From assembly GCA_040767925.1 (NCBI GenBank), contig JAXGNN010000001.1:992001-1056000 (forward strand): DNA of 64,000 bases. Direction: 5' to 3'. A program made the position numbers and the translations under genes. Below the pieces are notes generated by a model that was given only the letters and a program-made list of their open reading frames with translations, had not been told where the DNA came from and ran no database searches. Positions 8,726-18,041 of this stretch are shown one piece after another (the stretch's first letter is position 1; every line of letters begins with the position of its first letter). Source of the DNA: Phil1 sp040767925. Lineage in GTDB: Bacteria > Bacillota > Clostridia > Christensenellales > CAG-138.

Positions 8726-9271
8726 ATGGGAATCGGAACCGTTACAATTCAAACGCAAAGGCTTACTTTAAGAAAGATCACCCTCGACGACGTTCAAGCC
8801 ATCTATTCCCGGCTCAAATCGGACGATAGAGTGACGGACAATCTGGCGAAAGGACATGAAAATCCCGAGGAGACGCTCGCCATGGTGCGGAGAATCATCG
8901 GCCAGTATGAAAAGCCCTATTTTTTCAATTGGGGAATCGAGTTGACGCGGAGCCGGGAATTGATCGGGTTAATTGACCTTTACGACTTTGAACCTGACGA
9001 GATGAAGTGCTGCGTCGGGTATGAACTGGGATACGACTGGTGGAACCAGGGCTACGGGACGGAAGCGCTGCAGGCGGTGCTGGATTTCGCGTTCAATGCT
9101 GTGAAAGCGCGCGAGATCACCGCCACGCACAATACGGACAACCCTGCTTCCGGCAGGATCATGGAAAAGGCGGGGATGCGAAAGGACCGCATCGTCGAAA
9201 ACATGATCACGAACGCAAAGGGCCAGTCCAAGGACTGCGCGGTCTATATCATAAAGAACCCTTCATCGTAG
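8726..9271 (+). CDS. GNAT family N-acetyltransferase (RimJ/RimL type)
   Basis: 181 residues with the GNAT fold. The N-terminal TQRLTLRKITLDD strand is followed by IGLIDLYDFEPDE, the acetyl-CoA-binding region GYDWWNQGYGTEAL, and HNTDNPASGRIMEKAGM near the C-terminus, typical of the RimJ/RimL branch that acetylates ribosomal protein N-termini or amino sugars. The substrate is unknown. The sequence is somewhat less GC-rich than its neighbours. The TAG stop lies inside REP-like copy 3. Confidence 0.88.
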   Translation: MGIGTVTIQTQRLTLRKITLDDVQAIYSRLKSDDRVTDNLAKGHENPEETLAMVRRIIGQYEKPYFFNWGIELTRSRELIGLIDLYDFEPDEMKCCVGYELGYDWWNQGYGTEALQAVLDFAFNAVKAREITATHNTDNPASGRIMEKAGMRKDRIVENMITNAKGQSKDCAVYIIKNPSS

Positions 9272-9300
9272 GGGCAGGGGCGGATCATACCCACCCTGGC
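9268..9300 (+). repeat. REP-like repeat, degenerate copy 3
   Basis: Starts GTAGGGGCAGGGGCGGATCA and overlaps the TAG stop of the acetyltransferase. The second half is diverged from copies 1 and 2. Confidence 0.45.
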
Positions 9301-9303
9301 CGT

Positions 9304-10089
9304 TTAAACCACCATCATCTCCCCCACGCAATCCCTGTGGGCGAGCCAAAGGAGGAAGTCCGCGTCCGGAATGTCCGCCGCGCGCAATGCCTGGCGGACG
9401 GTTTCCACGGCGAGGGCTTCCACGTTGTTGTCGCGGCTTAGATGCGCGAGCACCGCGCGGCGCACGCCCGTGCCGTAGAGGCGGATGAGCGCCTCGGCGC
9501 AGCCCTCGTTGGAAAGGTGCCCTTCCGGGCCGAGGATGCGGCGCTTGAGCGGATAGGGATACGTCCCCGCCTTGAGCATATCCACGTCGTGGTTGGATTC
9601 GATCATCAGAAGCGCGCTCCCCGCGGCGGCGGCGAGCAGGTCGTCGTTGAAGCAGCCGATGTCCGTCATGACGGTGAGTTTCACCTCCCCGTCCGCGATC
9701 GAATAGCCCACGGGCTCGGCCGCGTCGTGCGGCGTGGGGAACGGATAGACGTTGAGCGGGCCGATGAAGAAGTCCCGCCCCGTCTCGAACACGCGCATCA
9801 AGTCCGGCGGCATCCGGCCGACGAAGGGCAGCATGGCCTCCCAGGTGCGCTCGTTGGCGTAGACGGGCACGCCGAACCTGCGCGCGAAAACGCCCACGCC
9901 CGCGACGTGGTCGCTGTGGTCGTGGGTCACGAGCAGCGCGTCGATCGAGGCGGGGTCCTCCCCGCGCTCGCGCAGCGCGAGCGCTATTTTTTTGCCGGGG
10001 AGCCCGGCGTCCACGAGCAGCCGCACCCCGCCGCCCTCGACGAAGGATACGTTGCCCGACGAACCGCTAAAGAGCGGGCAGAAACGCAT
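9304..10089 (-). CDS. walJ: MBL-fold metallo-hydrolase, WalJ/YycJ family
   Basis: 261 residues. The N-terminus FCPLFSGSSGN is characteristic of the YycJ/WalJ branch. The metal motif THDHSDH is near residue 55, and later His/Asp ligands include TDIGCF, ESNHD and LAHLSRDNN. In Bacillus the homologue belongs to the WalKR locus and affects cell division and replication coordination as a putative 5'-3' exonuclease-type enzyme. No walRK genes are present here. Downstream of rlmH in the same direction, separated by a GC-rich hairpin. Confidence 0.87.
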   Translation of the reverse strand: MRFCPLFSGSSGNVSFVEGGGVRLLVDAGLPGKKIALALRERGEDPASIDALLVTHDHSDHVAGVGVFARRFGVPVYANERTWEAMLPFVGRMPPDLMRVFETGRDFFIGPLNVYPFPTPHDAAEPVGYSIADGEVKLTVMTDIGCFNDDLLAAAAGSALLMIESNHDVDMLKAGTYPYPLKRRILGPEGHLSNEGCAEALIRLYGTGVRRAVLAHLSRDNNVEALAVETVRQALRAADIPDADFLLWLAHRDCVGEMMVV

Positions 10090-10114
10090 ACGCGCCTCCT
10101 GAAATCATCCTGTC

Positions 10115-10146
10115 GCCGCCAGGCGGGAACCCCCGCCCCCGGCGGC
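10115..10146. other. GC-rich nested hairpin between rlmH and walJ
   Basis: Outer stem GCCGCC/GGCGGC and inner stem GGCGGG/CCCGCC. No T-run follows on either strand, so it may be an RNA-processing or stability element rather than a terminator. Confidence 0.4.
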
Positions 10147-10623
10147 TCATTTATGGTACGGCTCGTTGCCGATGATGCGAAACGCCCGGTAGATCTGCTC
10201 GAGCAGCATCGCGCGGAAGAGCTGGTGCGGGAAGGTCATTTTCGAGAAGGAAAGCGCAAAATCCGCCCGCACGAGCGCCTCGTCCGAAAGCCCGAGCGAG
10301 CCGCCGACGAGGAAGGAAATCCTGCTCTTGCCCGAAAGCCGCCACGCGGACAGCTTCGAGGCGAACTCCTCGCTCGAAAGCGCCTTGCCGCCCGGCGTGA
10401 GGGCGACGACGAAATCCCCCTCGGGTATCCTTTCCATGAGCCGCGCGCCCTCCGCGCGTTTGACCTGCTCCCGCTGCGCCCCGCTGAGCGTCTCGGGCGC
10501 CTTCTCCTCGGCGACCTCGACAACCTCGAGCGCCGTGTAGCGCGAAAGGCGCTTCACATACTCGGCGCAGGCTTTTTCAAAATGCGCCTCCCGGATCTTT
10601 CCGACGCACAAGAGGCGGATCAT
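10147..10623 (-). CDS. rlmH: 23S rRNA (pseudouridine1915-N3)-methyltransferase RlmH
   Basis: 158 residues, standard length. It begins MIRLLCVGKIRE and has the SAM-binding trefoil-knot motif FLVGGSLGLSDE, then LSFSKMTFPHQLFRAMLLEQ, and ends in the conserved EPYHK. It methylates N3 of pseudouridine 1915 in helix 69 of 23S rRNA in the assembled ribosome. Its start overlaps the yitT stop by 4 nt. The promoter at 11615-11643 serves both. Confidence 0.95.
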   Translation of the reverse strand: MIRLLCVGKIREAHFEKACAEYVKRLSRYTALEVVEVAEEKAPETLSGAQREQVKRAEGARLMERIPEGDFVVALTPGGKALSSEEFASKLSAWRLSGKSRISFLVGGSLGLSDEALVRADFALSFSKMTFPHQLFRAMLLEQIYRAFRIIGNEPYHK

Positions 10624-11573
10624 GCGTCCGCGCCGGAACGCTTGCGCGCGTTTTCCCGATCGAGCGCGACGTCCTTTTTGTTCTTCGTATAGTCGATCCC
10701 GGCGAAGCCCTCGCCCATGACCTCGTTGGCGGAGGAGAGCACCGCGAACGCCCCGGGGTCGAAGCGCTTGACGATGTCCTTGATCTTATAGACCTCGCGC
10801 GGGCGGACGACCGTCATGAGCACGCACCTCTCCGCCTTCTCATACATGCCCATGCCGCGAAGGAGGGTCACGCCGCGCTCCATCTCCTTCATGATGGCCT
10901 CGGCGACGGGTTCGGGGGCATCCGTGACGATGTAGAAGATGGTCGCCCGGTTGAGACCCTTTATGATGAGGTCCCCCACATACGAGTAGAGCACGATGAC
11001 GATGGCCGCGTAAAGGCCGAGCTCGAAGCTCTTGAAGGCGATCATGGAGGCGATGACGATGAGCCCGTCCACGAGAAGGTACATCGTGCCGAGGGAAATG
11101 TGGCGGAACCTCGTCACGAGCATCTTGATGAGCAGGTCCGTGCCGCCCGTGGAGCAACCCGCGCGCACCATGACCGTGACGAACACGCCGTAGCTCACGC
11201 CGCCTAAAACCGCGGCGATGAGCGGATTGTCCGTCACCGTGGGGAGGAACGCGAAAAGGTCCGTCAGCGCCGAATCGACGACGGATGCGATGACGGTCGT
11301 GAGCATGAAGCCGCGATCCTTGACGAACGCCGCCCAGATGAAGATGGGGATATTGCACAGGAGGACGAAAAGGCCGATGGGGATGTCGACGAAGCTCGTC
11401 ACGATTATGCCGAGGCCCGAGAGCCCGCCGCCCGCGATGCGGTTGCCCGCGAGGAAGAGGCGCAGCGTAAACGCGTAGCCGATGTTGGCGATGAGCATCA
11501 GCAGCATCCGCCTCGCGAAATCGCGCACTTCCTCTTTGGTATATCTGGCTTTGATTCTCTCGATCAGCTTCAT
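10620..11573 (-). CDS. YitT family membrane protein
   Basis: 317 residues. It has five to six membrane segments (about 25-200), including the YitT repeat motifs GGGLSGLGII and RAGCSTGGTDLLIKML, then a cytosolic DUF2179 domain (about 215-295) ending with IDYTKN. The family's transported substrate is not established. Cotranscribed with rlmH (4-nt overlap) from a near-perfect promoter 42 nt upstream. The ribosome site GGGGCAGAAC before ATG is moderate. Confidence 0.88.
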   Translation of the reverse strand: MKLIERIKARYTKEEVRDFARRMLLMLIANIGYAFTLRLFLAGNRIAGGGLSGLGIIVTSFVDIPIGLFVLLCNIPIFIWAAFVKDRGFMLTTVIASVVDSALTDLFAFLPTVTDNPLIAAVLGGVSYGVFVTVMVRAGCSTGGTDLLIKMLVTRFRHISLGTMYLLVDGLIVIASMIAFKSFELGLYAAIVIVLYSYVGDLIIKGLNRATIFYIVTDAPEPVAEAIMKEMERGVTLLRGMGMYEKAERCVLMTVVRPREVYKIKDIVKRFDPGAFAVLSSANEVMGEGFAGIDYTKNKKDVALDRENARKRSGADA

Positions 11574-11614
11574 GTTCTGCCCCGCTCCGCCCCGGCTTCG
11601 CCCGGTTCCGGAAT

Positions 11615-11643
11615 ACTATATCAGGCGGCGGATTCCCTGTCAA
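11615..11643 (-). promoter_or_regulatory. Promoter of yitT-rlmH
   Basis: TTGACA (11643-11638), 17-bp spacer, TATAGT (11620-11615) on the minus strand. Confidence 0.8.
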
Positions 11644-11686
11644 ACGGCGGGGTCCGCAGCGCGCCGCGACGCGGGATCGGCCCTTC

Positions 11687-12181
11687 TCAGGAGCCGGCCG
11701 TAAGGCCGTTCGCCTCGAAGATCTCCTTCGCGGCCGCGCTCTTGAGGTAATCGAGGAACGCCTGCGCCGCGGCCTGCCGGTCGCTCATGTTGAGAAGCGC
11801 CGCGTAATAAACCGCGCCGGCCTCTCCGCCCTCGGCCGCGCCGGACGAGATCGTGAGCGCGGCGGGACCCGCGAGTTCGCGCCCTTCGAGCAGTGCCGGA
11901 TCCGCGGGGACGAAGATGTCGCAGTAGGCGCCTTCATCGAGCTGCGCCTTGAGCTTGTCCGAAACGTTGAAGTTGAAAAGGACCTCCGCCTCCTTGTTGG
12001 CGTTGGGGTTTTTTTCGGAGTTGGTATACGCCTTCGCGACCTCGGTGAGCGCCGTTTCAAGCGCCGCGTCGGCGAAGACGGTGATCTGGTATTCCGATTT
12101 TTTCTCCGTCGTATTCGCGCAGCCCGCAAAGAGGGCGAGCGCGACGAGCGCGATGAGGAGCAGCGATACGGTTTTTTTCAT
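11687..12181 (-). CDS. ModA-like solute-binding lipoprotein, internally shortened
   Basis: 164 residues from the ATG at 12181, which has AAGGAG upstream. Signal peptide with lipobox (LALFAGC, lipidated Cys near residue 20). The N-terminal half (ITVFADAALETALTEVAKAY, then DIFVPAD) and the C-terminal end (AAAQAFLDYLKSAAAKEIFE) match molybdate-type binding proteins of the ModA family. The family is normally about 230-260 residues, and the central part, roughly 80 residues forming most of the second lobe, is missing. No permease or ATPase gene is adjacent. It may be a decayed or repurposed binding protein. Confidence 0.7.
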   Translation of the reverse strand: MKKTVSLLLIALVALALFAGCANTTEKKSEYQITVFADAALETALTEVAKAYTNSEKNPNANKEAEVLFNFNVSDKLKAQLDEGAYCDIFVPADPALLEGRELAGPAALTISSGAAEGGEAGAVYYAALLNMSDRQAAAQAFLDYLKSAAAKEIFEANGLTAGS

Positions 12182-12285
12182 TTTATGTTCTCCTTGGTTA
12201 TTCGTGTCGGGGGAATTTTCCAAGCGCGTGAAGCCGCCGTTCGGCCTGCCGACCGGCACGGCGAAGCGCGCGTAGGCATACGCCT

Positions 12286-12314
12286 ATTTTAACATCGCGC
12301 GGGCGAATTGACAA
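12286..12314 (-). promoter_or_regulatory. Promoter of the ModA-like gene
   Basis: TTGTCA (12314-12309), 17-bp spacer, TAAAAT (12291-12286) on the minus strand. The leader is about 100 nt and GC-rich, with self-complementary GCCGG/CCGGC segments. I could not match it to a known riboswitch. Confidence 0.7.
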
Positions 12315-12367
12315 TCGATATGCTTTTCCGGGGATTTGCCGACGGCTGCCGCGGCTCGAAGAAAGTT

Positions 12368-13207
12368 TTATCTCGCGGCGCGGGAGGCCGCAAGCACCGT
12401 ATGCTTTAAGAGCACCGCCGTGGTGAGCGCGCCCACGCCGCCGGGTACGGGCGAGTAATGCGCGGCCGCGGCGCAGGCTTCCGGCGAAACGTCGCCGACG
12501 AGCTTCCCTTCGGCCTCGCAGATGCCCACGTCCACGACCGTCGCCCCCGCGCCGACATGCTCCTTCGCGATGAGGCCGGGCTTGCCCGCGCAGGCGACGA
12601 GTATCTCCGCGCGGCGGCATTCGCAGGCGAGGTCCGCCGTCTTCGTGTGACAGAGCGTGACCGTCGCGTCCCGCGCGAGCAGCAGCGCGAGGAGGGGCTT
12701 TCCGACGACGGTACTCCTTCCCACGACCGTGACGCGCCTGCCCGCCACGGGGATTTGATAGAAATCGAACAGTTCCATGACCGCCCGCGCCGTGCAGGGC
12801 GCGAAGCTGCCCTTTTCACCGCGGAACAGGCGGCCGAGGCTTACGGGGTTCATGCCGTCCACGTCCTTTTCGGGGGAAATCAGCGATTCAACGCGGGAAG
12901 CCTCGATGTGCGCGGGCAGGGGCCGCAAGAGGAGGATGCCGTGCACGGCGCAATCCCCGTTGAGGCGGGCGAGCGTTTCCTCCAGCAGAGTTTGCGGGCA
13001 GCTCTCGCTTAATGCGACGCTCACGGCCTCGCATCCGGCTTCGCCGAAGCGCTTCACGATGCCCCGCTCATAGGCGAGGTCGTCCGCGCGGGCGCCCACG
13101 CGCACCACCGCGAGGCGCGGGAGCACGCCGCGGCGCCGCAGCGCCTCGATATCGCCCGAAAGATCCTCCGTCAGCGCCTTCGCGGCGGGTTGCCCCCTCA
13201 ATTCCAC
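12368..13207 (-). CDS. folD: FolD-type methylenetetrahydrofolate dehydrogenase, atypical cyclohydrolase site
   Basis: 279 residues. FolD folds in order: N-terminal substrate domain, EKDVDGMNP, the NADP-binding VVGRSTVVGKPLL, and PVPGGVGALTTA near the C-terminus. It interconverts methylene- and methenyl-tetrahydrofolate. Aligned ungapped to E. coli FolD, the Tyr of the YxxxK motif is kept (LAYERGIVKR), but the catalytic Lys four residues on is Ile. The active-site Gln of the LVQLPLP motif is replaced (LLLRPLP). Both changes predict weak or absent cyclohydrolase activity. Last gene of the hut operon, 4 nt after fchA. Confidence 0.88.
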   Translation of the reverse strand: MELRGQPAAKALTEDLSGDIEALRRRGVLPRLAVVRVGARADDLAYERGIVKRFGEAGCEAVSVALSESCPQTLLEETLARLNGDCAVHGILLLRPLPAHIEASRVESLISPEKDVDGMNPVSLGRLFRGEKGSFAPCTARAVMELFDFYQIPVAGRRVTVVGRSTVVGKPLLALLLARDATVTLCHTKTADLACECRRAEILVACAGKPGLIAKEHVGAGATVVDVGICEAEGKLVGDVSPEACAAAAHYSPVPGGVGALTTAVLLKHTVLAASRAAR

Positions 13208-13211
13208 GGCT

Positions 13212-13844
13212 TTATCCTCCGATCGAGGCGACGAGCGCGCGGTACGCCTCCTCGCCTAACTTTTCACATTCCTCCAAATATGTTTTCCCTTCGGCGAGGA
13301 TTTCCTCCGGGCGCTCCCCGGGGTCAATCCCGGGCGCGTTGATGAGCACATTCACCCACGCGCCGCGCGCCGCAGATACGAGGCTGAGCGCCGCCACGCC
13401 GAGGTCGCTCGCGCAGTTGGCGTTGGAATGGCCCACGAGGGAGGAAACGAGCCGCGCGCCCTCACGGACGAACCGGAGCGTCTCGAAGGGGACTTTGGTC
13501 GCCTCGAGCGTCGCCCCGGCGATGGCGCTCCGCCGCGCGGCCTTCTCCTCCTCGCTCTCCTTAGGGAGCCTAAACGCCTCCGCGATGCGGTTATACGCCT
13601 CGGTGTCGCGGTCGATCTGCGCTTCGAGCGCTTTGGCGAGGGGCCCCGCCTCCGCGGCGACGCGGACGCAGAGCTCCTGATCGTCCGGATACTTCTTTTT
13701 GCCGACGGTGAGCGATGCCACCATCGCGGCGAGCGCGCAGCCCTGCGCGCCCGAGAGCGCCGCCGCGCTCCCGCCGCCCGGGGCGGGAGCGCTGGAGGCG
13801 ACGGTTTCAAGGTATTCCGTTACGGTCATATCGACGAGCTTCAT
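13212..13844 (-). CDS. fchA: Formiminotetrahydrofolate cyclodeaminase / methenyl-THF cyclohydrolase
   Basis: 210 residues from the ATG with AAAGGAG upstream; a longer frame to 14030 overlaps hutI and lacks a site. The family motif SSAPAPGGGSAAALSGA is near the N-terminus, with a helical body containing GHSNANCASDLGVA. It is the cyclodeaminase fold found fused to FtcD in mammals and free in Clostridia, where homologues (FchA) also act as methenyl-THF cyclohydrolases. Here it removes ammonia from 5-formimino-THF, and given the altered FolD next door it may also perform the cyclohydrolase step. The second role is inference. Confidence 0.88.
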   Translation of the reverse strand: MKLVDMTVTEYLETVASSAPAPGGGSAAALSGAQGCALAAMVASLTVGKKKYPDDQELCVRVAAEAGPLAKALEAQIDRDTEAYNRIAEAFRLPKESEEEKAARRSAIAGATLEATKVPFETLRFVREGARLVSSLVGHSNANCASDLGVAALSLVSAARGAWVNVLINAPGIDPGERPEEILAEGKTYLEECEKLGEEAYRALVASIGG

Positions 13845-13890
13845 TCGTTTCTCCTTTGTTGCGTATAGCGGTTGATAGCGGCGTTCCCGG

Positions 13891-15114
13891 TCAGGGGACG
13901 ATGACCTTGTAAGCGAGGTTGCTTCCCATTCGGTAACAGAGGGTTTCCGCGTCCGGTGCGTCCCAGACGACGAGCGCGCCGCGCTTGCCGGCCTCAATCG
14001 TGCCCGAAACCTCCCCTCTGCCCACGGCACAAGCCGCGTTGAGCGTCACCGCGGTCAGGATCTCCTCGGGCGTCATGCGGTATTTGAGGTACGCGAGCGT
14101 CATCATGAGGCCGATATTGAGGCAGGGGCACGAGCCGGGGTTGAAATCCGTGGCGACGGCGACGGGGATGCCGCGTTCGATCATTCCCCGCGCGTTCGCG
14201 AAGCCTTTGTTGAGGTAGAGGCTCGTCCCCGGCAGCAGCACCGCCGTGACGCCGCCCGCGGCGAGCGCCTCCATGCCCGTTTCCCCGGTGGCGACGAGAT
14301 GCTCCGCGCTGACGGCGCGGATTTCCCCCGCGAGCACGCTCCCGCCGAGCTCCTCGATCTCATCCGCGTGGATCTTCGGCTTCATGCCGTAGCGCATGGC
14401 GATCGTCAGCACCGCGCGGGACTGCGCGGCGTTGAACACGCCCTTTTCCAAAAACACGTCGCAGTATTCCGCAAGCCCGTCGTACGCGACCGCGGGGATC
14501 GTCTCCCGGCAGACGAGGGCGAGGTATTCGTCCGCCCGGCCCGCGTACTCGCGCGGCACCGCGTGCGCGCCGAGGAACGTGGGGATGACGTCCATCTTGT
14601 GCGTCTCTTGGAGCCTTCGCACGACCCTGAGCTGTTTTAGTTCGTTCTCGGTATCGAGGCCGTACCCGCTCTTGATTTCCACCGCCGTCACGCCCTGCGC
14701 GAGCAGCTCGTCGAGGAAGCGGAAGCTCCTCTCGTACAGCTCGTCCTCCGAGGCTTTGCGCGTGGCCTCCACCGTCGAGAGGATGCCCCCGCCGGCGGCG
14801 AGTATTTCAAGATAGCCCGCCCCCTTGAGCTTCAGGGGGATTTCGTGCTGCCGCCAGCCGCCGAAGACGAGGTGCGTGTGCGCGTCGACGAGGCCGGGGG
14901 TGACGAGCTTCCCTTCGGCGTCGACGATCTCCGCGTTCTCTGGAAAATCGGGCAGCACGCCGTTCTCCGTCACGGCGGAAATCACGCCGCCCTCGACGAG
15001 CACCGCCGCGTCCTTCATCTTTCGGTTCCGCCCCTGCGCCTCGCCGCGAAGGCTCGTCTTGCCCTCGGGCGTCTGCAAAAGGCCGATGTTTTTAATGAGC
15101 GTCGCTTTAGACAA
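13891..15114 (-). CDS. hutI: Imidazolonepropionase
   Basis: 407 residues, amidohydrolase fold. It has the metal motif DAHTHLVFGG near residue 80, KSGYGLDTENELKQL, the metal-ligand segment KIHADEIEELGG and ATDFNPGSCP. It hydrolyses 4-imidazolone-5-propionate to N-formimino-glutamate, step three of histidine degradation. Its start overlaps ftcD by 8 nt, and fchA follows after 46 nt. Length is normal. Confidence 0.96.
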   Translation of the reverse strand: MSKATLIKNIGLLQTPEGKTSLRGEAQGRNRKMKDAAVLVEGGVISAVTENGVLPDFPENAEIVDAEGKLVTPGLVDAHTHLVFGGWRQHEIPLKLKGAGYLEILAAGGGILSTVEATRKASEDELYERSFRFLDELLAQGVTAVEIKSGYGLDTENELKQLRVVRRLQETHKMDVIPTFLGAHAVPREYAGRADEYLALVCRETIPAVAYDGLAEYCDVFLEKGVFNAAQSRAVLTIAMRYGMKPKIHADEIEELGGSVLAGEIRAVSAEHLVATGETGMEALAAGGVTAVLLPGTSLYLNKGFANARGMIERGIPVAVATDFNPGSCPCLNIGLMMTLAYLKYRMTPEEILTAVTLNAACAVGRGEVSGTIEAGKRGALVVWDAPDAETLCYRMGSNLAYKVIVP

Positions 15115-16003
15115 TGTAGTTCTCCAATATCTGGCGCTCGGCGCTGAAGTTCTCGATTTGCAGATAGTATTCCGCGCTGTCGACGAGCGCGCGCATGGGC
15201 GCGAGCCCCACGATCTCCGTGCCCACGACGTGTACGCCGTAGCGCGCCGCCTCGAAGCGCACGAGCTCCAATACGCGGTAGAGCGGCGTTCTCGAAAAAT
15301 CCGTCATGTTGATGGAAACCTGCGCGAGGTTGCGTTCCTCGAGCGTGACGCCGAGCGCCTTCACGCAGTCGAAACCGCCGGAGGAGCGGCGGATGATCTT
15401 GGCGATCTTCGAGGCGATGGAAACGTCGCCCGTGGAGAGGTTGATGTTGAAGGCGATGAGCGGCATGCGGCACCCGATGGCGACGACGCCCGCCGTCGGA
15501 TGGACGGTTCTTCCCCCGAAATCCGGCCCCCACTCGGGCTTTTGCACCTTGTCCGCCATGCCCTCGAACTGGCCCTTTCGGATTTCCGCGAGGTTGACGC
15601 GGTTCGCGGCGCTCGCGGAATCCTCATAGAGGAACACGGGAATACCCGCTTCCTCCCACACGCGCGCGGCGAGCGTCTTGGAGAGCGCCACCGTTTCCTC
15701 TTTGGCTATGCCGCGTATGGGGATGAGCGGGATCACGTCCACCGCGCCCATGCGGGGATGTTCGCCCTGATGGGAATTGAGATCGATGAGCTCCGCGGCT
15801 TTTCTAGCAAGCTTTGCCGCCGCCTCGAGGACCGCCTCCGGATTTCCCATGAAGGTGACGACGGAGCGGTTGTGGCTCTCGTCGCTCGAGCAGTCGAGCA
15901 AGGCGACGCCCGGCGTCGCGCGGACTTCGGCCACCACGGCCTCGATGACCTCACGGTTCCTCCCCTCGCTGATGTTGGGGACGCACTCGACGATTTTTTC
16001 CAT
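15107..16003 (-). CDS. ftcD: Glutamate formimidoyltransferase
   Basis: 298 residues, the stand-alone transferase form. Conserved ECVPNISEGRN at the N-terminus, then DSHQGEHPRMG-type sequence (here LNSHQGEHPRMGAVDV) and RNLAQVSINMTDF. It moves the formimino group of formiminoglutamate to tetrahydrofolate, releasing glutamate. The cyclodeaminase partner is the separate gene at 13212-13844. Starts 3 nt after hutU ends and overlaps hutI by 8 nt, so it is tightly coupled. Confidence 0.96.
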   Translation of the reverse strand: MEKIVECVPNISEGRNREVIEAVVAEVRATPGVALLDCSSDESHNRSVVTFMGNPEAVLEAAAKLARKAAELIDLNSHQGEHPRMGAVDVIPLIPIRGIAKEETVALSKTLAARVWEEAGIPVFLYEDSASAANRVNLAEIRKGQFEGMADKVQKPEWGPDFGGRTVHPTAGVVAIGCRMPLIAFNINLSTGDVSIASKIAKIIRRSSGGFDCVKALGVTLEERNLAQVSINMTDFSRTPLYRVLELVRFEAARYGVHVVGTEIVGLAPMRALVDSAEYYLQIENFSAERQILENYIV

Positions 16004-16006
16004 GAT

Positions 16007-18028
<2,022 letters not shown>

Positions 18029-18041
18029 GCCGCGTCTCCTT

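Noticed and set aside
12182..12280. Molybdenum-cofactor or other riboswitch in the leader of the ModA-like gene
   Set aside because: The leader is GC-rich and can fold, but I could not fit a known consensus.
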